Below the pieces are notes generated by a model. That model had not been told where the DNA came from. It was given only the letters and a program-made list of their open reading frames with translations, and ran no database searches. DNA of 64,000 nucleotides from positions 186,001-250,000 of the forward strand of contig NZ_SLZG01000007.1 of NCBI RefSeq assembly GCF_004341625.1, in the 5' to 3' direction. A program made the position numbers and the translations under genes. Positions 45,231-54,413 of the stretch are shown here, one piece after another; position 1 is the stretch's first letter; each line of letters begins with the position of its first letter. This DNA comes from Rhizobium sp. BK376. GTDB lineage: Bacteria; Pseudomonadota; Alphaproteobacteria; Rhizobiales; Rhizobiaceae.

Positions 45231-45488
45231 CTAGTCAAACTGCTCGCCGTGGCCGATCTGCTCGCGAACGGCCTCGGGAATTGACGGGTCATCTGCCGGA
45301 TCTGGATCGACAGTGGCGGCGTCCTTGAGCGACTGTGCCGCCTCGATCAGCGCGGCGACGATCTCCTGCGTCCCCCAGCCGGTTTCGTTTGCGGAGGCGA
45401 TGATTTCTTCCAATGCGTCCTTGGCGGTCGTCCTCAATTCTTCGAAGCGCTGCCGCGAGTCTTCGGTTTTTGGCGGAGGAAATGGCAT
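45231..45488 (-). CDS. Hypothetical small protein
   Basis: 85 aa, unrecognised, probably conserved in rhizobia. Helical middle part TTAKDALEEIIASANETGWG then EIVAALIEAAQSLKDAA; Asp/Pro-rich tail. AAAGGAGC precedes the ATG at 45488. It runs in the same direction as the gene at 44974 (50-nt gap), and the two may form an operon divergent from the transketolase. Confidence 0.6.
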   Translation of the reverse strand: MPFPPPKTEDSRQRFEELRTTAKDALEEIIASANETGWGTQEIVAALIEAAQSLKDAATVDPDPADDPSIPEAVREQIGHGEQFD

Positions 45489-45727
45489 GGCCTGCTCCTT
45501 TCGATGGCGAGGTAACACTTTCAGACATCCAACAGTTCCGAGTGGATCTTGGTGGAATGGGTTGGACCGCTCTTTTCGGCATCGAGATCAACACTGTCCT
45601 CTCCGAGCTGGGCAAATTCTCGCCCGCATATTCCTTCTTCAAGACTGCGCCCTAGCTTCAGTTCGAGACAACGGCGTCCGGCCGCCCGGCACCAAGAATG
45701 TATCGGCCGAGAAACAGGAGCGAGATC

Positions 45728-47758
45728 ATGTCAGATACTCCCAACCAGCCCCGTAAGACCGTTCCAGCCCCGAAGGATCAACATTTGAGGGACCTGGCGG
45801 ACTGCATCCGATTTCTCTCGATGGATGCCGTGCAGGCCGCGAAAAGCGGTCACCCCGGCATGCCGATGGGAATGGCGGACATTGCGACGGTGCTCTTCTC
45901 GGAATTCTTGAAATTCGATGCAGCCGACCCTTACTGGTTCGATCGGGATCGATTCGTCATCTCGAACGGTCACGGCTCGATGCTGCTCTACAGTCTCCTG
46001 TATCTTACCGGTTACCAAGACATGACGATCGAGGAGATCAAGCGATTCCGGCAGATCGACAGCCGGACAGCAGGACATCCGGAATATCGCCACGCGACAG
46101 GTATCGAAACGACGACCGGACCGCTGGGTCAGGGGATCGCCAATTCGGTCGGCATGGCACTTGGCGAGCGGATCATGAACGCGTCCTTCGGTGATGGCCT
46201 CGTCGATCATCACACCTACGTCTTTCTCGGTGATGGCTGCCTCATGGAAGGCATCAGTCACGAGGCCATATCCTTGGCCGGTCACTTGAAGCTGGGAAAG
46301 CTGATCGCCTTTTGGGACGATAACTCGATCTCGATCGACGGTGCGACAAGCCTCGCCGAATCCGATGACCAGCCGGCCCGCTTCAAGGCAGCCAACTGGC
46401 ACGTCCAGAAGATCGACGGACACGATACCGACGCCATCCGCGCCGCCATCATCGAGGCGAAGAAGGTTACCGACCGTCCTTCCTTGATCGACTGCAAGAC
46501 CATCATCGGGTTTGGATTTCCCACAAGAGCCGGGACCCAGAAAGCACACAGCGACGCCCCCGGCGAAGAGGAGATCGCCGGCGCCCGCGAGATTCTGGGA
46601 TGGAAGTCGCCACCGTTCGAGATCCCGCAGAACCTTCTCGACACCTGGCGGAAAATCGGCGCGAAGGGCCGTCCGGAGCGCACGGCCTGGGCCAAGCGCG
46701 TCGCAGACGGCGGGAAAGGCGAGTTCGATCGCCGGGTGAAAGGCGAGCTTCCGGGCAATTGGCGATCGGCGATCGCCGAGGCGAAGAAAGAGCTGCTTGG
46801 TTCGGAGAAGGATCTCGCCACGCGTCAGGCAAGCGGCATCGTGCTGAACCACCTTTTCGATGCCGTGCCCGAACTACTGGGGGGATCCGCGGACCTCACT
46901 CCGTCGAACAACACCAAGGCAAAGAACCAGGTGGAGATCAAGCCGGGCGAGTACAATGGTTCATATATCCACTATGGCGTTCGCGAGCACGGGATGGCGG
47001 CGGCCATGAACGGCCTGTCGCTCCATGGCGGACTTGTTCCTTATGGCGGGACGTTCCTGACATTCTCGGACTATTGCCGCCCGTCGATCAGGCTTGCCGC
47101 GATCATGAAAATCCGCACCATCTTCGTCATGACGCACGATTCAATCGGCCTTGGCGAAGACGGCCCGACACATCAACCCATCGAACATCTGAGTGCGCTG
47201 CGGGACATCCCGCAACTCGCCGTCTACAGGCCCGGTGACCCGATCGAGACGGCAGAATGCTGGGAAGCGATCATGGAAAGCCCGAGCGAAGCGGCTTTGA
47301 TCGCACTGTCGCGCCAGCCGATGCCGCTGCTGCGAAAGACTTCGGCATCGGAGAACCTTGCGGCCAAAGGTGCCTACGTGCTCCTGGAAGCAGAGGGAGG
47401 AGAACGGCAATTGACAATCTTCGCCACCGGCTCCGAACTGCATCTGGCGGTCGAGGCTCGTACCATCCTTCAGAAGGAAGGTATCCGGACCGCTGTCGTC
47501 TCGATGCCGTGCCGGTTGGCCTTTGAAAGGCAGGACGCGGCCTACAAGAAGAAGGTCATCGGCGACACCCGGGCAAGAGTGGCTGTCGAGGCGGGCGTAC
47601 AGGATTCCTGGGATCGCTACATCGGTCTCGACGGCGAGTTCGTCGGCATGCACGGCTTCGGAGCATCCGGGAAAATCGAAGACGTCTACAAAAAATTCGA
47701 CATCACCACGGACGCCGTTGTGCGCGCCGGCAAGAAGGCGGTCAGCAATTTGAAGTGA
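45728..47758 (+). CDS. tkt: Transketolase
   Basis: Thiamine-diphosphate enzyme of the non-oxidative pentose phosphate pathway, moving two-carbon units between sugars. 676 aa. Blocks: SGHPGMPMGMADIATVLF, HATGIETTTGPLGQGIANSV, the ThDP motif GDGCLMEGISHEAISLAGH...DDN, SADLTPSN, and DSIGLGEDGPTHQPIEHLSA. It stands alone rather than with gap/pgk, so it is likely a second copy. CAGGAGCGAG precedes the ATG at 45728; an in-frame start ten codons upstream is less likely. Confidence 0.95.
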   Translation: MSDTPNQPRKTVPAPKDQHLRDLADCIRFLSMDAVQAAKSGHPGMPMGMADIATVLFSEFLKFDAADPYWFDRDRFVISNGHGSMLLYSLLYLTGYQDMTIEEIKRFRQIDSRTAGHPEYRHATGIETTTGPLGQGIANSVGMALGERIMNASFGDGLVDHHTYVFLGDGCLMEGISHEAISLAGHLKLGKLIAFWDDNSISIDGATSLAESDDQPARFKAANWHVQKIDGHDTDAIRAAIIEAKKVTDRPSLIDCKTIIGFGFPTRAGTQKAHSDAPGEEEIAGAREILGWKSPPFEIPQNLLDTWRKIGAKGRPERTAWAKRVADGGKGEFDRRVKGELPGNWRSAIAEAKKELLGSEKDLATRQASGIVLNHLFDAVPELLGGSADLTPSNNTKAKNQVEIKPGEYNGSYIHYGVREHGMAAAMNGLSLHGGLVPYGGTFLTFSDYCRPSIRLAAIMKIRTIFVMTHDSIGLGEDGPTHQPIEHLSALRDIPQLAVYRPGDPIETAECWEAIMESPSEAALIALSRQPMPLLRKTSASENLAAKGAYVLLEAEGGERQLTIFATGSELHLAVEARTILQKEGIRTAVVSMPCRLAFERQDAAYKKKVIGDTRARVAVEAGVQDSWDRYIGLDGEFVGMHGFGASGKIEDVYKKFDITTDAVVRAGKKAVSNLK

Positions 47759-47778
47759 ATACGTCCTTCCTTCCATAG

Positions 47779-47802
47779 CGGCGTTGGCAATTCCGCCAAC
47801 GC
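47779..47802. terminator. Hairpin after tkt
   Basis: GGCGTTGGC, loop AATTCC, GCCAACGCC: a 9-bp perfect stem 20 nt after the tkt stop. No T-run follows; it abuts the RIME-like element and may be part of it. Confidence 0.45.
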
Positions 47803-47909
47803 CCTAAAGCGCGTCGCGATCCCCAGGATTCGCTTGCCGCACTTTAGGTCTTTGTTCTTGCATGTCGCTGTCGCAAAACCGCTGCACACGTTCGCGCGAC
47901 ATGCTTTAG
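47803..47909. repeat. RIME1-like intergenic mosaic element (107 bp, two palindromes)
   Basis: Begins CTAAAG and ends CTTTAG. First palindrome: CGCGTCGCGAT paired with ATTCGC...GCACTTTAG. Second: GCATGTCGC with GCGACATGC around CAAAACCGCTGCACACG. Size and the two-palindrome layout fit my recollection of rhizobial RIME1. It reaches into the stop codon of the small gene at 47906. Confidence 0.7.
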
Positions 47910-48160
47910 TGACTGCTATAGAGCGTCTGTTGGAAGTCTTCGTCCGCGTGCTCTGGGAACAGGTGGCGTCTGGTTTGCCTGAGGGCGTCCGCTTCACGCC
48001 GCTGCCGCTGAAGGAGTTCCGAGGTCACGTCGGTGAACGGAGCGCTATCGGACGCTGCCACGCGGACTGTTCCGCCATGGGCGAGGAAATCGCAGAACGC
48101 CTCGACCGAACGCAGCCGGGTCGTCAGTTCCACGTAGCGATTATAATTCCCATCCAGCAT
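47906..48160 (-). CDS. Hypothetical small protein
   Basis: 84 aa, unrecognised. Mostly helical and charged: MLDGNYNRYVELTTRLRSVE, later QRQRREADALRQTRRHLFP. AAGGAGG is 6 nt before the ATG at 48160, a strong ribosome site. Its TAA stop is made by the first bases of the adjoining RIME-like element, so the original C-terminus may have been changed by the repeat. Confidence 0.55.
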   Translation of the reverse strand: MLDGNYNRYVELTTRLRSVEAFCDFLAHGGTVRVAASDSAPFTDVTSELLQRQRREADALRQTRRHLFPEHADEDFQQTLYSSH

Positions 48161-48417
48161 CGCAACCTCCTTCAATGATTCATTGGAGGAAGAGTTCGGC
48201 GGGATGATGGCAGCGCCGCTGGACTTGATGCTTTCGCGAGAGTGTTCCTGCGATGGATGAGGTTGGGCGATGCTCTGTAGGCGTCAATAAAAATGAGGTG
48301 CACGGCGCGGCTTTGGCAGGCATGATGTCCGGAGCATCGAGAAACCGGCACCGGAGCCGGTCGGCGGATGGTGAAAGTCGTTCAACTGCGGGCCAAATCC
48401 CGTAAAGCGAGGTTTAC

Positions 48418-49476
48418 ATGTCACTGCCCGATCCCGCGCCTACGCGAAACCCAATGCTTTCCCTTATTCTCATTGGTTGTATCGTCGGTATTGTCGCCAT
48501 CGCCTTTGTCTATACTGCCGGATGGCTGTCCCCCAATCGTCTGACGCCGGCCAAGCTGGTGGCGGCGCTCGCTCCGCCAGACGGACCGGCACTGGGCCAT
48601 CGTCGCAACCATGCCAAGGGTATCTGCTTTACCGGAATTTTCGAATCGAACGGCGCCGGAGTGGAGCTGTCGAAGGCTCAGGTATTTGCGTCGGGCCAGT
48701 ATCCCGTCCTCGGGCGATTTAACCTCGCGACGCCGAACCCCACAGCAGCAGACGCAACCGTCCGAGTGCGCGGCCTAGGTCTCCAGATCAAGACGCCAAA
48801 CGGCGAGGTCTGGCGCATGGCTATGATCGACCCGCCGATCTTCCCGGTTTCCACGCCCCAGGGCTTTTACCAGCTGCTCGAAGCCTCCGGCAGCAAAGAC
48901 CCGGATGCGATGAAGAATTTTGTAGGCCAGCATTCCGAGTTCGCAGCCTTTGCAGACTGGGCGGGCAAGGCACCGTGGACTTCCAGCTATGCGCAAGACC
49001 GGTTCAACAGTCTAAACAGCTTTACCTTTGCTGACGCAGCTGGGACCAATCGGATCGTGCGCTGGTCGTTTGTGCCCGCCGCGCAGGTCGTTGCGATTTC
49101 GCCGGATGAACTGGCCAAGCGCGGGGCCGACTATCTGGAGCAGGAAATCGCAGACCGTGTCCGCAGCGGACCGCAGCGCTGGACCATGGCCGTCACAATC
49201 GCCAATCCGGGCGATCCCACCGCCGATCCAACCAAGGCCTGGCCTTCCGACCGACGTACCGTCGAGGTCGGCACTCTCATCGTGAAGCAGATCGAAGCGG
49301 AAGCGGATGGACCGTGCCGCGATATCAATTTCGATCCGACAATACTGCCTTCGGGAATTACGACATCCGACGATCCTTTTCCCGCTGCGCGCTCGGCTGC
49401 CTATTCACGATCCTACAACAGCCGTACGGCCGAGGCCGCCGATTATCCGCACACAGCTTCGGGAGTAACGCAATGA
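48418..49476 (+). CDS. Membrane-anchored catalase-family peroxidase
   Basis: 352 aa, shorter than true catalases (about 480) and of the SrpA-like catalase-related peroxidase group. One N-terminal membrane helix (about 13-36, MLSLILIGCIVGIVAIAFVY) places the haem domain in the periplasm. The distal His is in HRRNHAKGICFTG; RVRGLGLQIKTPNGEVWRMA is the family core. Its stop overlaps the cytochrome b561 start (ATGA), so the two are coupled and b561 probably supplies electrons. Confidence 0.87.
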   Translation: MSLPDPAPTRNPMLSLILIGCIVGIVAIAFVYTAGWLSPNRLTPAKLVAALAPPDGPALGHRRNHAKGICFTGIFESNGAGVELSKAQVFASGQYPVLGRFNLATPNPTAADATVRVRGLGLQIKTPNGEVWRMAMIDPPIFPVSTPQGFYQLLEASGSKDPDAMKNFVGQHSEFAAFADWAGKAPWTSSYAQDRFNSLNSFTFADAAGTNRIVRWSFVPAAQVVAISPDELAKRGADYLEQEIADRVRSGPQRWTMAVTIANPGDPTADPTKAWPSDRRTVEVGTLIVKQIEAEADGPCRDINFDPTILPSGITTSDDPFPAARSAAYSRSYNSRTAEAADYPHTASGVTQ

Positions 49477-50039
49477 CGACGACGCGCCAAACCTTCACCC
49501 TGTCGCAGCGGCTCCTGCACTGGCTGATGGCGATCTGCATCCTGGCCATGCTCTTTATCGGTGTCGGGATGGTTTCGACCGTCACACCAGCCTACCTCAC
49601 GCTGGTCCAGATCCATAAGCCGCTTGGCATTGCCATCCTGGTCCTGGCAATTGTCCGCCTCTTGTTGCGTCTACGCTATGGCGCCCCTGCCCTGCCCGAG
49701 GATTTACCGGAACCCATAAAATTGGCCGCCTATCTGTCGCACCTCGCGTTCTATGTGCTGATGTTCGCAATGCCGCTGCTTGGATGGGGAATGCTGTCGG
49801 CGGCGTCCTACCCGATAATTTTGGCCGGTGGCATCCATCTGCCGCCGATCCTGCCGTTAAGTCCGCGGCTTCATACCCTGCTCTGGGACGCACATTACTA
49901 TCTGGCCTTCGCATTCTTCGCGCTGATCCTGATGCACGTCGCAGCCGCGCTGTTCCACGCCCTCATAAGACGCGATGGCGTGTTTGCTGCGATGGCCCCG
50001 GTGGGCAGCCGCGATAGCACCCACGTCCCCGGCGAGTGA
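49473..50039 (+). CDS. Cytochrome b561 family protein
   Basis: Di-haem membrane cytochrome passing electrons from quinol to a periplasmic partner. 188 aa, four membrane helices. Candidate haem His: LLHWLMA (helix 1), IHKPLG, LSHLAFYVLM, and LMHVAAALFHALIRRDGV (helix 4). Starts inside the stop of the catalase-like gene (ATGA). The pair would form a periplasmic peroxide-reducing unit fed by the quinone pool; this is inferred from the coupling. Confidence 0.9.
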   Translation: MTTTRQTFTLSQRLLHWLMAICILAMLFIGVGMVSTVTPAYLTLVQIHKPLGIAILVLAIVRLLLRLRYGAPALPEDLPEPIKLAAYLSHLAFYVLMFAMPLLGWGMLSAASYPIILAGGIHLPPILPLSPRLHTLLWDAHYYLAFAFFALILMHVAAALFHALIRRDGVFAAMAPVGSRDSTHVPGE

Positions 50040-50155
50040 TCAAATTGCGGTGCCTTGGCCGGTAATAGACTACGCTGGCTCGGTCAACGCTATACCATCG
50101 CTCGCGCCGGGCGCGGCTTAACCCTGGCAGGTCTCGGTTGGATGGCTGCGCTCAG

Positions 50156-51241
50156 TTATGTCCGCGGAGCTACCGCAAGAGCGGGTGACGGCCGCACGAC
50201 AACCTTCACGCTTGAGCCGTGACCGAAGCGGGCAACGTCCGCGCTGGCGACCTGTGCCTGCACCAGGGTATCGTCATGCAGTCTCACCTGCACGCGGGCG
50301 ATAGGGCCGAGGAAGCTTGCTGCGACCACCCGGCCCACGCCCTCTCTATCCGGTACCAGATCGAGACATTCCGGTCTGACAAGCACGATCGCCGCACCCT
50401 CGGCAACGGAGCCTTCGAGCACGGGAATTGTGCAGCCAAGCACCATTGCCATACCATCACGCACCTCGCAGCGAAGCCGATTGGAAAGACCGACAAATTC
50501 GGCGACACGCTGCGAGCAAGGGCGCTCATAAAGCTCGATCGGAGTTGCAATCTGCTCGATCCGTCCGGCATGCATGACCGCGACGCGATCGGCCGCAGCC
50601 ATAGCCTCCTCCTGGTCGTGGGTCACGAACAAGGTCGTCGTCCGCAAATCCAGTTGAATTCTGCGGATTTCGTCGCGCAGCTGCGAGCGAACCTTGGCAT
50701 CCAGTGCAGAAAGGGGTTCGTCCAGCAGCAGCACGCTTGGCTGGATAGCGAGCGCACGCGCGAGGGCGACACGCTGCTGTTGTCCGCCGGAAAGCTGGTG
50801 CGGATAGCGTTCCGCCCGATCTCCAAGGCCAACGATGTCAAGAAAATGGTTTGCGATCCGCTTCCTCTCAGCGCCGCCAATCCTGCGCATCCGCAGCCCG
50901 AACGCCACATTCTCCAGCGCCGTCATATGCGGAAACAGGCTGTAGGCTTGAAAGACCATGCCTATGTCGCGGCCGGTCGTCGCCAGTTGCGTAACATCGG
51001 TGCTTCCGATGATAATCTTGCCTTCGTCGACCTTCTCCAGCCCAGCGACTGCACGAAGCGCCGTGGTCTTGCCGCAACCGGAGGGGCCAAGCAGCGCGAC
51101 CAACTCGCCGGGACGGATATCGAGGCTCAATCCGTCCAACGCGCGAATGCTTCCGTACCGCCGCTGAAGATCCAGGAGCTGGACGGGTACGCCGCCATCG
51201 GCCCCATCATTGCCGGGCTGAGCTGGAGACATATTCATCAT
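50156..51241 (-). CDS. ABC transporter ATP-binding protein (PotA/FbpC type)
   Basis: 361 aa. Walker A GPSGCGKTTALRAVAGLE, Q-loop VFQAYSLFPH, signature LSGGQQQRVALARAL, Walker B VLLLDEPLSALDAK, switch His FVTHDQEEAM; a C-terminal TOBE domain (about 275-350) as in polyamine, iron and sulfate importers. Overlaps the upstream permease (TAATGATG). Last gene of the SBP-permease-permease-ATPase operon. Confidence 0.92.
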   Translation of the reverse strand: MMNMSPAQPGNDGADGGVPVQLLDLQRRYGSIRALDGLSLDIRPGELVALLGPSGCGKTTALRAVAGLEKVDEGKIIIGSTDVTQLATTGRDIGMVFQAYSLFPHMTALENVAFGLRMRRIGGAERKRIANHFLDIVGLGDRAERYPHQLSGGQQQRVALARALAIQPSVLLLDEPLSALDAKVRSQLRDEIRRIQLDLRTTTLFVTHDQEEAMAAADRVAVMHAGRIEQIATPIELYERPCSQRVAEFVGLSNRLRCEVRDGMAMVLGCTIPVLEGSVAEGAAIVLVRPECLDLVPDREGVGRVVAASFLGPIARVQVRLHDDTLVQAQVASADVARFGHGSSVKVVVRPSPALAVAPRT

Positions 51242-52050
51242 TATTCCTCTTTCTCGGGAATTTCCCGAGCTTCGGGACGTTGTCCCGCAAACGACAGAAT
51301 GAACAGCAGCATGAAGGCAAAGCAGAGAGCTGCGAGCGATACGGCTACGGCGACACTCGCATTGCGCTTGCCGATCTCGTTGATGATGACCTGAAGCGTC
51401 TCGAAACTGAGAAGCGAAGAGATCGTGAATTCCCCAAGGACAAGGGCGACCGAGATAAGCGCGGCGGCAAGCAGAGCGCCGCGGATATTGGGTACGACGA
51501 TCCGCCAGATCACGCCGTTCCAGGAACTGCCGAAGACGCGCGCCGCCTCGGACAAGGTCACCAGATCGAGCGTATCGAGCCCGGAGGCGATGGCACGATA
51601 ATTATAGGGCAGAACCAGGATGACGTAGATGAAGGTGAGCGTTAGCGGGGATTCGCTGACGAACCGACCGACGAGACCATAGACCGGCCCAAGCCCGACG
51701 ACGAGAACAATGGCCGGCACGGTCAGCGGCAAAAGACAAATGAATTCCAGCACACGGTTGAGGCCGGGCCGTTTCAGCCGCACCAGGATCATCGTTGGCA
51801 CCAGCAAGGCCAGCGCCAGCAACACTGTTAACGCCGCAAGTTCGAGCTGAAGGATGATGGCGCCCAGGAGATCAGGGTTTGTGCCGATTTCCGCCCAGGC
51901 CGCCAATGTGCGCTGGCCGCCCGGACCGCGGGTGGAGAATTCGAACATCGCCAGCATCGGCAGCAGGAGATAGCCCAATACCGAGAAAAGGATTACCAGC
52001 CGAAGGGTCGCTTCGCCCCTTCTCGCGCGCGCTCGATCAATGCTCGTCAT
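51241..52050 (-). CDS. ABC transporter permease (PotC type)
   Basis: 269 aa, about six membrane helices (first about 20-38, LVILFSVLGYLLLPMLAMFE). The ATPase-contact loop lies around DTLDLVTLSEAARVFGSS. The ATG at 52050 overlaps the stop of the preceding permease (ATGA), preferred over a GTG three codons earlier. Second membrane subunit of the importer. Confidence 0.88.
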   Translation of the reverse strand: MTSIDRARARRGEATLRLVILFSVLGYLLLPMLAMFEFSTRGPGGQRTLAAWAEIGTNPDLLGAIILQLELAALTVLLALALLVPTMILVRLKRPGLNRVLEFICLLPLTVPAIVLVVGLGPVYGLVGRFVSESPLTLTFIYVILVLPYNYRAIASGLDTLDLVTLSEAARVFGSSWNGVIWRIVVPNIRGALLAAALISVALVLGEFTISSLLSFETLQVIINEIGKRNASVAVAVSLAALCFAFMLLFILSFAGQRPEAREIPEKEE

Positions 52051-52988
52051 GCAAGCCACCGGCTAGTTCTGGCCTTGAGCAGCGCGTAAAGAACAGTGGT
52101 TGTCACAACGATGATGATCATGCCGAACGCCAGCGCTGCTCCGAGATTTTCCTGGCCCAGCATGACTTCGCTGGTCAGGAAGGTTCCGATACGCAGGGTC
52201 ACCAGCGGATCGGCCTGTGAAAGCAGGGCCGCGGCCGTGGAGTAAGCGGAAAAAGCATTGGCGAAAAGCAGGAGCGTGGCGCCGGCAAAGGACGGCCAGA
52301 GAATGGGCAGCCCGACATGCCGCCAATAAGCGAGACTGCCGCCCCCCAGCGTCTCGCAGGCTTCGCGCCATTGCGGGCGCAGACCCTCGATTGCGGGCAG
52401 AAACACGATGACCATCAGGGGTATCTGGAAATAGGTGTAGACCAGCGCTAGGCCCGGGAGCGAATAGAGCCATTGGCCCCAGGCAAAGATATCAACGCTC
52501 ATCTGCTGCTTCAGGAATAGCGTGATGAAACCGTTGAAGCCGAATGTGGCAAGGAAAGCGAATGCCAGCATGACGCCACCAAACTGCGCCAGCGTGCCGG
52601 ATGCTGCAAGGATGGCACGGCGCAGGAGGCCGTGGCGTGGGCCGGTTGCGACAGCCCAGGAGAGCATCCCGCCCAGAACAGCGCCGGCAACCGCTGTTAT
52701 CGCCGACAACATGATCGACAGCGTGAAGACGCGCAGGTTCTGATTGGAAACCGCATCGATCAGATTGTGTAGGGTGAAGGCGCCTTCGGATGTTTGGAAG
52801 GCGCCTTTTACGACGACGACAGTCGGCCAGAAGAGGAACAGCGAAACAAAAATGAAAAAAGGCAGAACGCCGAGTTGATCAAGGCCGAAGCTGCGCTGCA
52901 CCGGCGCCTTCCGTGCCGGTGCAGTTTGCGCGGATGCCGCGCCCCCGCCAGGGAGCGCGAAACGCGTTTGCGGCTTGCCTGCTGTCAT
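52047..52988 (-). CDS. ABC transporter permease (PotB type)
   Basis: 313 aa. A cytoplasmic N-terminal tail of about 35 residues rich in Ala, Pro and Gly, then about six membrane helices (first: LGVLPFFIFVSLFLFWPTVV). ATPase-contact loop near WREACETLGGGSLAYWRHVG. Its ATG lies inside the extended 3' part of the binding-protein gene; with the proposed missing base restored there, the two would overlap as ATGA like the other genes of this operon. Confidence 0.88.
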   Translation of the reverse strand: MTAGKPQTRFALPGGGAASAQTAPARKAPVQRSFGLDQLGVLPFFIFVSLFLFWPTVVVVKGAFQTSEGAFTLHNLIDAVSNQNLRVFTLSIMLSAITAVAGAVLGGMLSWAVATGPRHGLLRRAILAASGTLAQFGGVMLAFAFLATFGFNGFITLFLKQQMSVDIFAWGQWLYSLPGLALVYTYFQIPLMVIVFLPAIEGLRPQWREACETLGGGSLAYWRHVGLPILWPSFAGATLLLFANAFSAYSTAAALLSQADPLVTLRIGTFLTSEVMLGQENLGAALAFGMIIIVVTTTVLYALLKARTSRWLA

Positions 52989-54120
52989 TGGACCGCCTGA
53001 TCCAATGCTCCTTAAGGTAATCCTGCGCCTTCTTGAGCTGATCCTGGGTCAGGACGACAGGCTTTCCTTCAACCTGCGGAAGCTGGCCGACCGCAGTCTT
53101 GTCCACGGTGCCTGCTTTGGTCATGGCATCGAGGCGTACCGGACGGGCAAAGCCCTGAAGCCAGATATTCTGGCCTTCGTCGGAATAGAGGAATTCCTCC
53201 CAAAGGCGTGCAGCGGCCGGATGCGGCGCATCCTTGTTGATCGCCTGCACATAGTAGGCGCCGACCGGTCCGCCCGGCGGAACCACGACCTTCCAGTCGA
53301 TCGAGCCCTTTAGCGTCTTCGATTGCGCCAGGTTCAGATATTCCCAGTCGATGACGACAGGAGTCTGCCCGGAGGCAATGGTGGCGGGGGTCGGATCGAC
53401 GGGAAGCATGTTGCCGGACTGGTGCAGCTTCTTGAAGAAATCGACGCCCGGAGCGATGTCGTCGGCGGAGCCGCCGTTTGCGAGTGCGGCCATCATCACA
53501 CCATGGAAGCCTGCCGACGCGCGCGTCGGATTGCCGTTAAGCGCGACCTTGCCCTTGAACTCGGGCTTGAGCAGATCCGCGACGCTGGTGATCGCCGGAA
53601 CCTGCTTGGCGTCATAGCCGATCGAGGCATAGCCGCCGTAATCGGCAAACCACGCGCCATTCGGGTCCTTGAGGTTGTCAGCAATGTCGTCCCATCCGGC
53701 GACCTTATAGGGCGCAAAAGTGGGTACGGCCGACAGGGCGACGTTAACACCGAGATCGAAGACGTCAGGCGCCCTGTTCTGTCCCTGCAGGCGTTTTGCG
53801 GCGTTGAGCTCGTCCTGGCTGTCCGCGTCCGGCTGGGCGCTGTTGACCTTGATGCCGTATTTGGTCTGGAAGGCCTTGATCATCTCGCCGTAATTCGCCC
53901 AGTCCGGCGGCAGCGCGATGACGTTCAGTTCACCTTCCTTCTTGGCGGCGGCGATCAACCCGTCCATGCCGCCGAAGGCGGAGACACTGGTTGCAGCGCT
54001 GTCGGCCGATGCGGCCTCAGCGCTCTGTGGTAGGCTGGCGAGGCTGAAAGCCATTGCGACCGCCGCACACAACATGGTTGTGCCGGCGAGACTCCGGCGA
54101 AAGAATGCATGATGTTTCAT
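52879..54120 (-). CDS. ABC transporter extracellular solute-binding protein, 3' frameshift
   Basis: 413 aa as read. A signal peptide of about 35 residues (MKHHAFFRRSLAGTTMLCAA) ends SAEA. The binding domain runs to about 374 (LNVIALPPDWANYGEMIKAF; GYASIGYDAKQVPAI; VVIDWEYLNLAQS), of the polyamine/iron type; substrate unknown. After YLKEHWI the reading changes to 39 Arg/Ala/Gly-rich residues that lie out of frame over the permease gene. One extra C between 52998 and 52999 would give IQAVQ and a TGA at 52987-52985, overlapping the permease ATG. So a one-base deletion or sequencing error is likely. Confidence 0.82.
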   Translation of the reverse strand: MKHHAFFRRSLAGTTMLCAAVAMAFSLASLPQSAEAASADSAATSVSAFGGMDGLIAAAKKEGELNVIALPPDWANYGEMIKAFQTKYGIKVNSAQPDADSQDELNAAKRLQGQNRAPDVFDLGVNVALSAVPTFAPYKVAGWDDIADNLKDPNGAWFADYGGYASIGYDAKQVPAITSVADLLKPEFKGKVALNGNPTRASAGFHGVMMAALANGGSADDIAPGVDFFKKLHQSGNMLPVDPTPATIASGQTPVVIDWEYLNLAQSKTLKGSIDWKVVVPPGGPVGAYYVQAINKDAPHPAAARLWEEFLYSDEGQNIWLQGFARPVRLDAMTKAGTVDKTAVGQLPQVEGKPVVLTQDQLKKAQDYLKEHWIRRSNDSRQAANAFRAPWRGRGIRANCTGTEGAGAAQLRP

Positions 54121-54413
54121 TTTTTCTTCTCCCTCTGTAGTCCTGACACCCGCCTTCTCAGAAGGCGATAGCAAGCTGGTTTTCGCTTTGATTATGTCTT
54201 TGGCCGGCATGCGAGGATGGTGAGCATGGCTGACGCCTTGTTCAGATCGCAATTGCTCATCTGCGCCGGATCATCCCCCCATGTCCGAATTCAAGCCGAT
54301 GGTATGCACGTTCCGACACGACGAATAGGGCCAGTTTCGATGGATTGGCAGGCCATTTTATTTCGACCTAACATTGCCATGAAACCAATCGAAAGGAACC
54401 TCCCCGCCCCAGA
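54121..54413. other. Gap ALDH-binding protein with two dyads (293 bp)
   Basis: An imperfect dyad at 54335-54394 (TTTCGATGGATTGG against CCAATCGAAA) and a perfect short one, CGCCTTC-TCA-GAAGGCG, just before the ribosome site GGGAGAAG of the binding-protein gene. These could be operators or transcript hairpins controlling the transporter separately from the upstream enzymes. No gene seen. Confidence 0.45.
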
